A DNA stretch of 64,000 nt from Mangifera indica (taxonomy: Eukaryota > Streptophyta > Magnoliopsida > Sapindales > Anacardiaceae), in NCBI RefSeq assembly GCF_011075055.1, contig NC_058145.1, forward strand, positions 1,872,887-1,936,886, given 5' to 3'. The position numbers and the translations under genes were made by a program. The notes below the pieces were generated by a model. That model did not search any database. It was not told the origin of the DNA and saw only the letters and a list, made by a program, of their open reading frames with translations. Position 1 is the first letter of the stretch. Every line of letters starts with the position of its first letter. Below are positions 34,830 through 47,111 of this stretch, in pieces.

Positions 34830-36470
34830 TTTTTATTTTTCTGCGTCAGCCTTCCCAATTTCTTCCTACATGTGCTTGCCATAATAAATGCTTTCTCACC
34901 CCTTTTTCTTGACTTCATTTGGTGGAAGCCACCTAAATTTGTAACACTCCTCTTTAGATTTTTACCACTTATAAATAATTATATTAACTTTATTAAGGAA
35001 AAACCCTGTGAGATAAAAATCAAAGTAAAAGAACATAATTATTAAATGTCTTATAAGTTGATGTTTTACTAGAGAAACTAATTCTGTTTGAATTGCTTGT
35101 TCCCATTTAGGGCAATCATGTCTTTGTTTACACTTAGCCACAGTACGTGGTTCAAAATCATCATCATTCAAAATTTCAGTAGCTACTGCAAATGAGAATA
35201 TATAATTAATTATAATTGTTTCACGATTCCACATCTTTTGTGTATAAACATAATTTAAAGATATTTCAATATTTTCATTTTCTTGTTCTTCAAGATTTTG
35301 TACCAATTCAGAGGTTTGTGCCACTTCAGGGGCTTGAGTCTCTTTAGGGACCATAACCTCTTCTGGAGGAATATTTGAGAGTGTAGATTTTTTTAATTAT
35401 CTTAGGATCATCATGATTGATATTTGTTTGATTATTTGTCTTTCTTTTTCGATGAACAGTGTCCTTCGATCCAATAGTAGATTGATCAGTCACGGCTCGA
35501 ATGGACTGTTCAACAGTCACATTAATTCTTGTTGGTGCATTAGCAGCTGGAACATATGATCTTATCACTTTTGTTGTATCTACAAATGCATCAGACATTT
35601 GGTTGGCAATAATTTGTAAACGCACTATTCTCTGTACTTCAGTTTCACTTTGGGATGTGCGAGGATCTAAATGAGACATGGTAGGTACATACCAAGTAAG
35701 TTCATGCCTAACTTTATGAGGCATTTTCTTTTCCTCTAAAGAGGGGAAAGTTGTCTCATCAAAGTGACAATCTGTAAATCGTGCAGTAAAAAAATCACTT
35801 GTTAATGGTTTCAGGTACTTAATAATGGATGGTGAATTATATCCAACATATATTCCCAAACGACGTTGGGGTTCCATTTTTGTACATTGAGGAGATGCAA
35901 TAAGGAGATATACAGCACAACCAAATATTCTCAAATAAGATACATCAGGTTGGTAACCAAAGATCAATTGTAGGGGAGAATATTGATGATAAGAAGAAAG
36001 TCGCAAGCGAATTAACGCTGCAGTATGTAATATAGCATATCCCCACATAGAAGTAGGTAATTGACTTTTTAATAATAAAGTACGTGTAATTACCTGAAAT
36101 CGTTTGATAAGAGACTCAGCTAATTCATTATATGTGTAGACATGCGGGACTAGATGTTCAACCTCAATTCCTATAGACATGCAATACCATCAAATATTTT
36201 GGATGTAAATTCATCAACATTATCTAGTCGTATTGACTTGATCGAATAATCTGTGAAAATGGCTGAACACAAGGCAAATTTCCACCAAGGCAATGATGTA
36301 GCTCACCATCAATTTAATGCATTCACACCCAAACTTTTCATTTTTCTGTGTCAGCCTTTCCAATTTCTTCCTCCATGTGTTTGTCATAATAAATGATTTC
36401 TCACCCCTTTTTCTTGACTTCATTTGGTGGAAAGCCATCCGGATCTGTAACAAAATTAGCATTTTAAAGT
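34830..36470 (-). mobile_element. degenerate Ty1/copia retrotransposon fragment
   Basis: Read on the minus strand, an integrase region comes first. 36462-36220 is out of frame with the main block. Then 36180-35344 is open for 278 codons, with copia-typical YNELAESLIKRFQ, SQLPTSMWGYAILHTAALIR, YSPLQLIFGYQPDVSYLRIF and RLGIYVGYNSPSIIKYL. A separate frame at 35354-34962 runs into the reverse-transcriptase start (DCPKWEQAIQTELVSL) and then stops. Capsid, protease, most of the reverse transcriptase, RNase H and recognisable LTRs are absent. The integrase-side segment at about 36335-36455 is repeated in the same orientation at 34830-34950, so the copy is rearranged as well as truncated and frameshifted. 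It is non-functional. Confidence 0.88.
34918..35060. repeat. segment shared with 50833-50975
   Basis: TGTAACA..TCCTCTTTAGATTTTTACCA and the following ~110 bp match the plus strand at 50833-50975 with moderate divergence. Both are probably scraps of one retroelement family. Confidence 0.8.
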
Positions 36471-38220
36471 TAGTTTGAATTTTGATATTTTCAATAAATT
36501 TACGTGATAAATTTTTACACTAATAAGGATATATTGATAATTTAATATTTATATTCAGTATTAATTGTAGTTTTGTAATTTTAATAAAATGACAAAACAA
36601 TTATTTTTAAGAAAATTTAACAAATTTACTAATAGAAATGAATAACAAGGGAAAATTAAGTTTTCTGAAACTTAAAACATGAGAATTTGTCGTTTTATCA
36701 AACCTTCGATGGGAAATATCCATTTGGCCATTGTCTTATGTTGATATATAGTTTTCATTAATATTTGATGCATGAAATATTAATCTACATATGATATATA
36801 CAGTTAATAAGTGTCATTTCTAGATGTCTATAAAATAAAAAAAGTATTGTATTTATATGAATAGGATAGGAGTGAGATAAATGAATGAAAATTTAAAACT
36901 CACCATGCAATTGATTTGTATATAGATATTAGATAAATTGTCACCATCTAGAGTAGACAACATTTTTGTCTTTCAATTTAGGTGAAACTTTTGAAAATTG
37001 ACTATCCATTAATTATCTTTCTCATTGAATTAAAGAAACAAAATATATGTAAGTTTAGACCTGTCAATGGGTCAAACTGATATAACCCAAAACTAAAAAT
37101 GTCTGACTCGAAAGATATAATGTATAAATTTATAGTTTAAGGGGCACGACTCACAAAATTACAAGTTATGTTAAGGTCTATTTTTAAGGGTGTCTTGTTT
37201 GATATTTATTGGAAAGACATGTGGACTAGCTTGACACAACCCGCAAAATGTTAAACGTTAAAAAAATAAAAACAAATAATTTTTGTCAGATTAACCTAAA
37301 AAATGCATAAATTGACTAAGAAATACCCATAGAAACATGACTCAAAAGACTGTTGATCATGTTTAGGGTTGTATTTTTCGATGAATTATACCAAATTAGA
37401 CATGCACTGATCCAACTCGACGCGTGGAAAGATCTATGTAAGTCCAATAAGTAGCTCAAGTACACAAATAGTTTTGGGCTAAGCTAGCTCCTTCTACCCA
37501 TATAACCTGACCCAACCAAAACCCTCTCTATTAATAAATTCAACCATTGGATATTATATTCAAGTTGTGCTAAATCGTTATCCGGTGATGCATATTTTTT
37601 AATCTTACACTTAAAGGATACAAGTTCAAAGAGCCACAAATACAAGACAATGGTTAATAATTATGAGTGGATTCAAGTAGAACCAATTTGGGCACAACTC
37701 ATAGTTCAGCTCAAACAAACTAAACTTTGGCAATTTTAGCTCATTAAGATTGAGTTTGGCTTGTTATTGATTTTGATATTGAAGCTCGTCTCATTAAAAT
37801 TTTTTTCTTTTTTAACAATTTTTCTATTGTTTTGATTTGATTGTTTATCTTCTTTGGTGTTATAGTTTACTGTAAGTTAAACTTGAGTTTGAGTTGACTA
37901 TTCTGAATTAAAATTGAGCACAAAATGACCCCTATGCAAGTTCAATTTGGCTCGTATCCATTTTTATAGATAATAAAACTTATTTGTAAAATGGTTGTTG
38001 ATGTATTTTAATCGATAGAAAATTTAATAAATTATAAAAGTAAAAAAATAAAAACCACAATTTTTTATTTTAATATTTTTGTTGATTGTTTTAATAAAAT
38101 TAAGTTATTTGCTTATTAATATTTAATTTTTATATTTAGGGGTATATGTATCATTTTATAATTATATAGTTAAATACTAAGTTTCCCTTGACTATTATTT
38201 ATAGTACTCATTTCTTTTAA

Positions 38221-38606
38221 GAGTGCGTTTGATATCATTAATATTTTATTATTAAAATTAAAAAATTATTTTAAAAATAAATTACCTAGAAGATTACTGG
38301 TATAAATTATTACTATAATTGATAAAATTTAATAAGTATAAATAATTATTTTGTTTAATTGGAGGTAATAATAGAATATTAATATATTATTTTATTTAAA
38401 TACCTTGGATATAATTGTTCTAAAATATTTGTTATGTTATTTGTTATATTAATTGAAAATAAAATTATTTTTATCTTTAAAAATTAATAAATAAAAATAT
38501 AATTATAATAAAATCAAAATTATATTGATAATCTTTTAATAAAGAGATAATAATAAGATTACTACCTGATATTAGAAGATTATTGGAGATAATCTTTATT
38601 TAGCTA
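38221..38606. mobile_element. decayed Tourist/Harbinger-type MITE
   Basis: It begins GAGTGCGTTTGATAT and shares with the element at 8505-8986 the internal words TATAAATAATTATT, GGAGGTAATAATAGAATATT and repeated GATTACT/GATAATCTT. The right terminal repeat is not well preserved. Confidence 0.6.
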
Positions 38607-39587
38607 GGTTAAAAATGTCAATTGCCCAATACTAGACATAAGGTCTATGGGTTAGTCGAATATTGCTCACAAAATAATAAATTAATTAATATTTATAATA
38701 TTAAAAATTAATTTTTTATTAAAAATCACGAGTCTATTCCATATATATTAGGTGGGTAGTGGGTCTTATTCATCCCATGGGTCAGCTCGGTTCGAAAGCT
38801 TACTACTATAGCAAGCCTTCGGGTCAACCCAACCCATGGGCCTGATGGACTGTGTTGGAACTACCATGACTTGGCCTATAAACACCTCAAAGTTTAATCA
38901 ACTACTCTCTAAATGATATTATCCTTTACTTGGAAGACAAGTTAAATTTTAAATTTAATTTGGAATACTAATTATTAATCCAAAGGTAATCTAGTAGACT
39001 TAAATTTTGGAAATTGAAGATAGTTATTTATTTATTTATTGTCATCTGAAAACCACTCATTTGCAATGTATTATTGATTATTAATTAGGGTCAAATTTTA
39101 ACTTGTCCTAAACTTAAAATACCAAAATTATTGATCTAATCATAGAATTAAAACACAAAATATTTTCATTTTCATTTTCCTGCTAGATTATAAGCCGAAA
39201 CTCCCCAAAATTTGATTGAATAAGATTTATAGTAATAACATTTTGATGTATTTGACATAACCCTAGCTACTGCAACATTCTATCTGAGCTACTTAATCTT
39301 AGATCAAATAAGTCGAGTTTAAATTAAGGATTAAACCCATTTTCGTAAACAAGTTAAATTGTTTTGAACTGAGTTTGAATTTCAATTTGTCAATTTTGAA
39401 TCGACTATTTTGGATTTAAACTGATCATGAGTTTAGTATTGTTTAGATTCGATGCAAATCAAATTTAACTATAATCATAATTATAGAAGTATGGATGTGC
39501 ATCCGATCTAAACTTGATTTAAATAAGTCAATTTTGAGCTAAAGCTCTAACTTTATATCTCGATTAAAAATTAACCTATTTGATGAT

Positions 39588-39655
39588 ACTATTTATCTTA
39601 TCGATAATACTATTTATTTATCTTATCGATAATACTATTTATCTTTTCGATAATA
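39588..39655. repeat. tandem repeat of a ~22-bp unit, three copies
   Basis: ACTATTTATCTTATCGATAAT recurs three times (with one TTAT insertion and one A-to-T change) inside a dispersed-repeat copy. Confidence 0.85.
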
Positions 39656-39953
39656 TTATTCACACTATTAATGATTTTCTAATGATACTGTTTACTGTCT
39701 TGAGTGAGATTGAATAAAACTTAATACTTTTGATTCAGGCGAGCGGCCCTAAGGAGAAGTGTTCAACACTCCAAGAAAAGGCCCCAGTAATCATTGTTTT
39801 AGTAACCTAAAGCCATTCTCACTTTGTACTTTAGGTGTGGCTTCTCTGTGCCAAAACCCGCAAAACATTAAGGTCAAGATTCTCAGACGCTACCACTCTC
39901 TCTAACTAAAAAACCAACATTTACACAAACACGTTACAGGCACTCACAGAAAC

Positions 39954-41363
39954 ATGCTCACAATCTTTCAATCTTACAAGATTTTAATTCTACAAGCAAC
40001 GCTTTCTCTATCGCTTACTTTACTTCTCACTTACCTCAAAATCCCTGTTCTTTTCTTGCAAGGTCTTTTCACTTATGTTCACCCTGAGAATGTTGGCAAC
40101 AACAATTCTCAACAGGGTGTTCGAGCTGCCATTCGAAGACCCTCAAGCTCCGATTCAGGTTCTGGCCTTGATGGGTACCAGACTTTATCGTCTAAAACGA
40201 ATCCTGAGCTCAAGAAGAGGAGTAAAGCCAAAGAGAAGTTTGAATTTGATGAGAATAATGCTCAGATCTTTAGATTGAAACTCGATGAAGGTCATCTGCA
40301 AACTCGGATTTATTTTAAGGAGTATAATGATTCGTTTATTTACTCATTTATTGGATTATCTTGTTTGTTGCTGAACTTATATTTGGATGGAAATCGAGAT
40401 TCTGGGGTTTTGGCTAATGGGGTTTTAGTTGTTATCTTTCTGGGGTTTGTTAGTTTCTCCAAAGTCTTTATGTCGTTAGTAAAGTTGTCGTTTGAGAAAT
40501 CTGCATCAAAGAAGTCAGAGAGGCAACTGAGTTTGATTGTTGGATTTCTGGGGTTTATTTTAGGTCTCATGATTTGTTCTGGGATTGTTCCTAAAGTTTT
40601 GGACTTTGATTTTGGTGCAATCGATGGGTTTGGGAAGATCTTTTTTGCTGTTTTAATGGGCTGCATTGCAGGTGTCCTTTATATGCCTGCAGGAAAGAGT
40701 GCCAGGTCATTTTGGCTTGGAACTGATCAGCTTCGATGCAATTTGCCTATAATTTATTGTGGATGGTTTGCTAGAATGATTCTATATGCTAATTATATGT
40801 TGATTGTTTCTGCGGCTTTGCTTTGGATTAATCCATTAACAGAAATTCTTGTCAAGAAGAGGATTAATGATTGTAAAGGAGAAAATAGTTGTGTTGGAGA
40901 TGTGCGGAAATTGGTTGGGAATGTAGGGTTTTCTCAGGAAGATTTTAACAGGTTTAGGAATTGGTTGTTGTTGCTTTCGGGTATCATTCAAATTGTGGCT
41001 TTACGTCCCAACTTGCAGATGTATTTGAATGAAGCAGTTTTGTCTTGGTACCAAAGATTGCATGCTAGCAAGGTCCCAGATTTGGATTTCAGTAGGGCTA
41101 AGGTTTTCCTTCACAATCACTACTTGTGTCTTGTGGTCCTGCAGTTTTTTGCACCAGCAATCCTGGTACTTATCTTTTTTGGCATGTCCCAAATTGATGG
41201 TAGCTCATTAGGAAATTTCATGTGGGTTTGTGATTTAATTTCATGCTCTGCATTTGTTAAAGAAGTAAGTCTATTTATGGCTTGGTGGGTTATCTTTGTT
41301 TGGGCTATTTACACTTCAATAAGCCTTCTGTTGTATCGTCGTGGCATTTTATATGTTTCTTAA
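39954..41363 (+). CDS. TMEM161-like multi-pass membrane protein
   Basis: An intronless gene of 469 codons from ATG. About nine hydrophobic segments lie near residues 8-38, 127-144, 152-176, 191-212, 227-246, 270-292, 336-350, 390-411 and 443-461. A soluble, Ser-rich and basic loop lies at about 45-100. Order and spacing follow the TMEM161A/B family: a short N-terminal anchor, an FGAIDGFGKIFFAVLMG segment, a polar loop, then RNWLLLLSGIIQIVALRPNLQMYLNEA, which parallels the TMEM161 stretch before its LQAYLNLA motif, and finally LCLVVLQFFAPAIL, matching the conserved LQ(Y/F)xxP helix. The molecular function in plants is unknown. It is probably in endomembrane or plasma membrane. I vaguely recall an Arabidopsis counterpart near At5g52180, which would extend the synteny. 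Confidence 0.75.
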   Translation: MLTIFQSYKILILQATLSLSLTLLLTYLKIPVLFLQGLFTYVHPENVGNNNSQQGVRAAIRRPSSSDSGSGLDGYQTLSSKTNPELKKRSKAKEKFEFDENNAQIFRLKLDEGHLQTRIYFKEYNDSFIYSFIGLSCLLLNLYLDGNRDSGVLANGVLVVIFLGFVSFSKVFMSLVKLSFEKSASKKSERQLSLIVGFLGFILGLMICSGIVPKVLDFDFGAIDGFGKIFFAVLMGCIAGVLYMPAGKSARSFWLGTDQLRCNLPIIYCGWFARMILYANYMLIVSAALLWINPLTEILVKKRINDCKGENSCVGDVRKLVGNVGFSQEDFNRFRNWLLLLSGIIQIVALRPNLQMYLNEAVLSWYQRLHASKVPDLDFSRAKVFLHNHYLCLVVLQFFAPAILVLIFFGMSQIDGSSLGNFMWVCDLISCSAFVKEVSLFMAWWVIFVWAIYTSISLLLYRRGILYVS

Positions 41364-41849
41364 AGAATTTGACTATTTGTAATTGTCGATATATTTGGCC
41401 ATTGTAATTTATATTTATATTTTGACGAAGCTTGTTTTTGCTTCTAAATTCTAATGGATTATTATATTTTTAAAAGCGTGTTGAATTATCTCATGGTGTA
41501 AGTCCTTGTTTTCTGCCAGGAAGAGTTAACATGATTTGCAGGATATATATTCTGTGAAATCTTGTGCAGCCATGATGAGGCTTTGGACAAGTTCACAATT
41601 ACAGAATAAAGAGTTGTTGCTCTCCAGGTACTACACTTAGGAGCTTGTTAGAGTTTTGTTAGTCGATCTTGTTTGAATGTGGTCATTCGCCACTTTTCCA
41701 TGACGGGGTTCTAATTTATCTTCAATTATCTTGGTGCTGATTTTTTTTTTTTTTTCATTTTTGTTGTAATTCTATCCCTGCTTGATTGCCAAATGAATGT
41801 TGTTATTCATCAGAGTAGAAAAAGGGTTTGTCAATTAACATTAAGAATC

Positions 41850-42080
41850 TCATCATTGTTTCTCTAGTGTCTGCAGGCTACCTCAACCATTACTCTTGCT
41901 TTCACCTTAGACTATTAGTCATTTTTCTCTATATGTTTGGACTTCTTGTTCCAACAAGTCTAATTTCCACTCTTTGGTTTCTAAGAAGAATTCACTTCAG
42001 AGACAACTCATGTCATAGAACAAAATGAAATCTCCTCATCTCCCCATCCATTTTAAGTTTGATGCGGGTTCCTCCATTTC
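41850..42080 (+). pseudogene. possible copia pre-integrase remnant
   Basis: Allowing a frameshift, the plus strand near 41895-41945 reads like HLRL / GHFSLYVW, similar to the HxRLGHPS zinc-binding core of copia GAG-pre-integrase domains. The surrounding frame is short and broken. The match is brief, so this is tentative. Confidence 0.22.
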
Positions 42081-42094
42081 ATCTCCAATTAAAC

Positions 42095-42250
42095 TATTTG
42101 TACATATTTTGAGTACATATAATGAATATACAGATAATATGTCATTATGTGATTGAGTGATTTTAAATTAAGAATAAAGTAACACCCAATTACATGAAAA
42201 TATATCATCTATATACTCATTTTGTGTATTTAAAGTGTGTACATATAGCA
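42095..42250. mobile_element. AT-rich MITE copy (family A)
   Basis: It has complementary outer ends (TGTACATATTTTGAGTACAT at the left, GTATTTAAAGTGTGTACATA at the right) and the core TGATTGAGTGATTTTAAATT / AAGAATAAAGTAACACCCAA. This is the clearest dyad of the family. Confidence 0.65.
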
Positions 42251-45200
42251 ATGTTCTCTCTCCTTTGGTGTAAGATCATAATTCAGTTTACAATCTGCCA
42301 CCAGATTCTTACTTTCTATCCAGTTTTCTCAGAGAAGTAGTTTCATTCTAGTGGATCCCAAAACCATTTTCATTCAAACCAATGAATTTGTGATTCCAAA
42401 TGACATGAGTTTTGACATTATCCTTTTAAGATTCTTTAATGCATCTTCAACAAGAATTTACTAAAGACTGAAAGCCTCCACATAAGACATAACTGAGCTT
42501 TTGCATCATAAATTTTCAAAGTGTTGAGTGATTATGTTTGTGTGGTTGCTGTAGACCGATCATGAATGGTTGTGAAGTATAAATGATATAGCTTTTGCAT
42601 TATTGCACAATGAAAGATCTTCTTTCTTAATTAGCAAGAGAGCCAATTACTAGATTTTCCATCTTCATGTAGTCGTAAGTTGGATTGTAACAGTTAAACT
42701 AGTTTTTCACCAAAGTTCTATTGCTGTGAATCCATATGTTTTTTCAGTTCTGATAAATCCAGTAAATTGTATTCTTTCAAAATGTTGCTGCAAATGATGT
42801 TATTTTTTATTTGTAAAATTTGATGTAAAGTTATAACTCTTTACCACTGTAAAAGTGGAGGTGGATCCAATCTAGGGTGGCCCAACTCGAAACCACAACT
42901 TCGCTTGAATGAGCAAATTACGAATTAGAGTTTCAGCTCAATTTGAGATCAGTATGTTTTCTATCAATGATATTATTCACTCTTTTGTTGATATTATATA
43001 TCTATCAATATCTCTCTACTGACACTACACACAGCTCAAGCTTGAGTTGATCTTAGAGTTGGTTTATACTGAATCCATCCCTAATACAAGTAAAGTCTTT
43101 TGTAAGACTGAAAGGAAATCAGATTTTCACTTTGAAATACAATTTAAAGTTCTTAAAATTATTTTTGAATGAAAGAATCAATGGGGTCAAAGAGAATTGG
43201 CAGTTTGTTCATGAACGACAACGTTTATACAATTAAGAAGACAAATCATAACAAGATAAAATGGTCGTTTTCTTTAGCTGGAATATATGTATGTTGTAAA
43301 AAAAACTATCAAAATCTCTGGCTACTGTAAGGCAAATTTGGACCCAACTGAAGGACAGTTACTTAAAAACATAAAATAAAATAAAACTATAGTTTAGTGG
43401 GTATAGAATCAAACCTCATTTTTTGTCGTGTCCCCTGTGCCCCGGATGATAAGGCTCTTTGATCGGTGGGAAAGTCAAAGCAGAGATGGCTTGAAAATAC
43501 CATTTCCTTGCAAGGACCGTTCTCTCTAATCAGGGGAATGTCCAAACAAATCGTGTTCAACTGTTAGCTGGCCAATCTAACATTATATATATATTATAAA
43601 GTTTGTGAATTTTCAGTCTGGGGTGTCATTTTTCAGATTATTCTCTGGTGAACATTCCACGAACTAGAATTTAGTGATAACTTTATTTAAAGGCCAAATG
43701 TCTATTTTCCACCCATTGTTTTGTGTAAGGAAAGATTCTCACATGTTAAGTTTAAAGGAACAATTACGCATGTAAAAATTGATGTTGTGGTAAGTATTAG
43801 AAAATAGAATCAATGGAATGGTAAGTTGATAACATTAAGGCTACAATGGTCACTTAACATTGACAGAAGAAATCGACAAAAATTGTGAACACATAGCCCA
43901 TGGGTAGTAAAAAAAAAATTTAATAAGTGATCTAGTGGGTGATTGACACGTGTATATTGAATTGTTGGTACATGGAGGCCCAAGTTTTCATCAAAAATCG
44001 ACGGTCAAGGAATTTTTAGATATAACAAGCCCATGTTATGTTAACACATTAAAGGTTAGGATTGTTATTTTATACTATATATAAAAAAATTAGTGAATAA
44101 TTTTTTTTTTTTGGATGCTTGGTGATAAGATAACATGTGATGGGGTAGATGACATGAAGAAGGAAAACAAAAGAACTACTTTTTTCTGCAGATCTAAAAT
44201 GAATAAAAAGTTAAAAAGGCAAAAATTCAGTGTTTGAAGGGTTACGAGTGGCAAGTTTGAAAGGAGAGGTTATAGTGTTGGTGAATTTTTACATGACGGG
44301 TGAACGAAGGTTGAAGCATTAAGCGTATAAAGATGTAGTTTGCATAAACTGGACATGAGATTGTTGGACAAAACTATAGGTTATAGTAACAGTGTTATTT
44401 TCAAAGTTGTATAAGTTGATGTTGTCGACTTATAGATTTTTGAAGTGTTTTTCGATGACAATGCTTGCAACTGTGTTACGTGCAATTAAGGTTTAGTCTT
44501 TTGGTAACTATGTTTAGTATAACGAAGTGTTTGTTATTATAACGATATCGCTATAAAAGAATGGTTACTATATGTACTTTTACGTTTTTAATTTTTTTCA
44601 TCTATAAATTGTTTTTAGGGTTTATGCATTGAACTGAGCCACAAAATGTGTTAAAACCAGGTTATTTTAGGGTTTATAAACAATCCAAGCTGCAACCCTT
44701 ATAATAGATTTAAAAAAATAAGACTTATACTTGTAAAATTAAATGATGAAAAGTTTTATTTGATTCTCCTCCTGATTCCGATCATTAAAAGAACTTTGAT
44801 AAATCTTCAAGAAGAGATTATATTAGTTTTATCTTAATTCTTATTATGGAAGCTTTAACTTGTATCTTGAGTTGTTCTTTTCATAGAGAAGGAAGAGTAT
44901 AGATTATTCTCAAGTCCTCATTGTTCTCGATAGGTTGTCCTTGTTTTTATTAACCTATCAAAATGGGTAAAATTATTAATCTATCATTAGGGTTGTAGGT
45001 TGCATAAATATGAAATATGCAACTTGTTTTTATTTTATAGTTTTTTTACAAACCACTTCAATTGTTCTTTTCTCAATATACACTTTCATTAAGACAAAAC
45101 CGCTTTGATTTGTATAATACTTCATAATTTTTCTAAAATGCTTCATCCTTTAAAACACCCACCTTACCTCAAAGTGCTCATAATTAAAAAGCTTATCCTT

Positions 45201-46064
45201 CATATACCTATTCTATCTGCTTACAACAGCATCATCCCTAGTGGATCTTGAACCATTTTCACATCCTCACTATTTGACTCATGAATAGACAACAATTCAC
45301 TATTATCATCTTCATCAATGCCTTATCCCTCAACCCTTTCATCACCTTTTGACAATCTCTCATCACTTCCCAAAATGTTGTTTTCATCAACCTTATTAAT
45401 CTTCTACATCACCCTCTTCCAGAGCCTTCTCATCATAAGTTAATGATAATAGATACACCACCACAAAAAATTGAATTACAATAAATAATAATGACATTCA
45501 TTTGCACCACTAATGTTGGACTCTTAGGTTTCCCATTGATATATTAATATATTTATCTCAGATCCATGTAACATCTATTTTACAGCTAACTATCAAATTA
45601 ATAAACACGTCATTAACTTAAACTAAACTCTAAAAACAATACCATCATTGTAACATTTAGTGTCGTCCAACATTCATGTTCAACTTAAACAAATTACGTC
45701 TATAAACACTTAACGTTTTAATCTTTATTCATTTGTCATTGTAATATAATCCTTCCTTTTCAACTTATAACTCTTCAAACAGTGACTTTTCGTGTTTTCT
45801 TTAAATTTGGGTTCTTTTTAAATCTACATTAAAAATTTCTAGTATTGTTTTCCTTCATTGAGTTAACTACCTTGTTATAAGTCACTTTTTAGTTTGTTAA
45901 GCATTTGAAATGCATCATTTTTTATTGTTGTTTTTTTAAATCCACAAAAAATGATAATCCCACCCTTTAACCATAACAAGTTTTCAAATTTTTCGTTACT
46001 CGAATGATTTTTTTATTGTCAATACTGGTACAAATTCTCGCCCATTTATATAATAACATTTTAT

Positions 46065-46230
46065 TATGAGTAATATTATACGTATCCATTTTTGATACAT
46101 AAATAAATACACACATGATGTATCATTATATAATTCGATGTTACTTTATTATTAATTCAAAATTACTCAATCATTTAATAATACACATAAAATATATATC
46201 TATTTGTGTATACAAAATGATTATACATAT
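46065..46230. mobile_element. AT-rich MITE copy (family A)
   Basis: ATCCATTTTTGATACATAAA at the left, core TTACTTTATTATTAATTCAA in reverse orientation, and GTGTATACAAAATG at the right. Confidence 0.6.
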
Positions 46231-46290
46231 TTTATTGTTTTATTATACCACCCATCAAATTTTTAAAAATTTACAAGTTTATTTTATTTA

Positions 46291-47102
46291 GGCCAAATGA
46301 CTATTTCCCACCTAAGGTTTAGTGCCAACCCAACTTTCCACCTGTTAATTATTGAAAATCTAAATACCCTCATTTTTATTAAATTTCACTATTACTGTCA
46401 AAAGTAAAATTGTTATTTAACAAAAATATTTTAAAAACTAAAAATTTATCATATTTCCACCTCTCAGGTTTAAAAACTGACAAAGTCCCCCACCCAAAGT
46501 TTGAAAAACTTACATTCCCCCCTAGGGCTTTTGCAGCAGCTACCGGTAGTGTTCTTCCTCCCTCCCAACTTCTCTCTCAGCGGTGCTCCATTTTCAGTCG
46601 TCTACTCCCTCACCAGCCAACACACAACGAGATCAAGATCTAAGTCTCTTTGTTGCACAACGAAGAGATCTCGGTCTCTTCATTACACGACGAAGCGACA
46701 AAGAGACTAAGATCTCTTTATTATGAGACAAAAAGACTTAATGCACTAGTCGGTGTGAGGAGAGGACAATCGATGATGGTCAAAAATGGGTAGCAGTTGA
46801 GAGATAAGTCAAGAAGGAGGAAAAATGCCGTTGTCGCCAAAGCCTCTGGCCATTGATAGTTGCTGCAAAAAAACTAAGGGAAAATGTAAGTTTATCAAAT
46901 TTTGGGTAAGAGGATGTGAAGTAAATTATTAGTTTTTAAATCTTTGGGAGGGGAGAGGTGATGAATTTATAGTTTTTTAAAATATTTTTATTCTTAATAA
47001 TAATAATAAAATTTAACAAGATTATGAACATTTAAATTTTTAGTACTTAATGAACAAAATACTTTTTCACATAACCTTGGGCTAGTGAATACTCATTTGG
47101 CA
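46291..47102. mobile_element. 812-bp non-autonomous Mutator-like foldback element
   Basis: The left end GGCCAAATGACTATTTCCCA is mirrored by the right end ACTCATTTGGC. Further in, ACTTACATTCCCCC..AGGGCTTTTGCAGCAGC pairs with GTTGCTGCAAAAAAACTAAG..AAAATGTAAGT, so the terminal inverted repeats are long (over 200 bp) though imperfect. The 9-bp direct repeat TTTTATTTA flanks both sides exactly (46282-46290 and 47103-47111). A 9-bp duplication with long inverted repeats is the mark of Mutator-like elements. Short open frames inside (46410-46710) have no transposase features. Confidence 0.88.
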
Positions 47103-47111
47103 TTTTATTTA

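Larger units (their letters stand above)
36471..39953. other. repeat-rich intergenic DNA before the TMEM161-like gene
   Basis: No protein gene is supported. 37030-37560 and 38610-38880 contain TGACCC/GGGTCA-rich repeat sequence. 37640-37960 and 39290-39730 contain the dispersed TTCAAG/GAGTTC repeat. 38221-38606 is a decayed Harbinger-type MITE, and 39588-39655 is a short tandem array. The last ~130 bp is GC-richer with a CTCTCTCT patch and is the likely promoter or leader of the gene at 39954. Confidence 0.6.
41364..46290. other. repeat-rich intergenic DNA after the TMEM161-like gene
   Basis: 41364-41640 is the probable 3' UTR and flank. 41850-42080 has a weak retroelement remnant. 42095-42250 is a family A MITE. 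42850-43080 is the dispersed TTCAAG/GAGTTC repeat. 43692 begins with GGCCAAATGTCTATTTTCCA like the Mutator-like ends, but no partner end was found. 44100-46060 is AT-rich with no coding signal. 46065-46230 is a family A MITE. Confidence 0.55.

Noticed and set aside
34706..35045. Two glycine-rich open frames across the poly-G run
   Set aside because: They are created by the homopolymer of 43 G; the rest is retroelement-derived and non-coding.
46410..46710. Open frames inside the Mutator-like element
   Set aside because: No transposase or other domain; they overlap the inverted arms and are likely chance.
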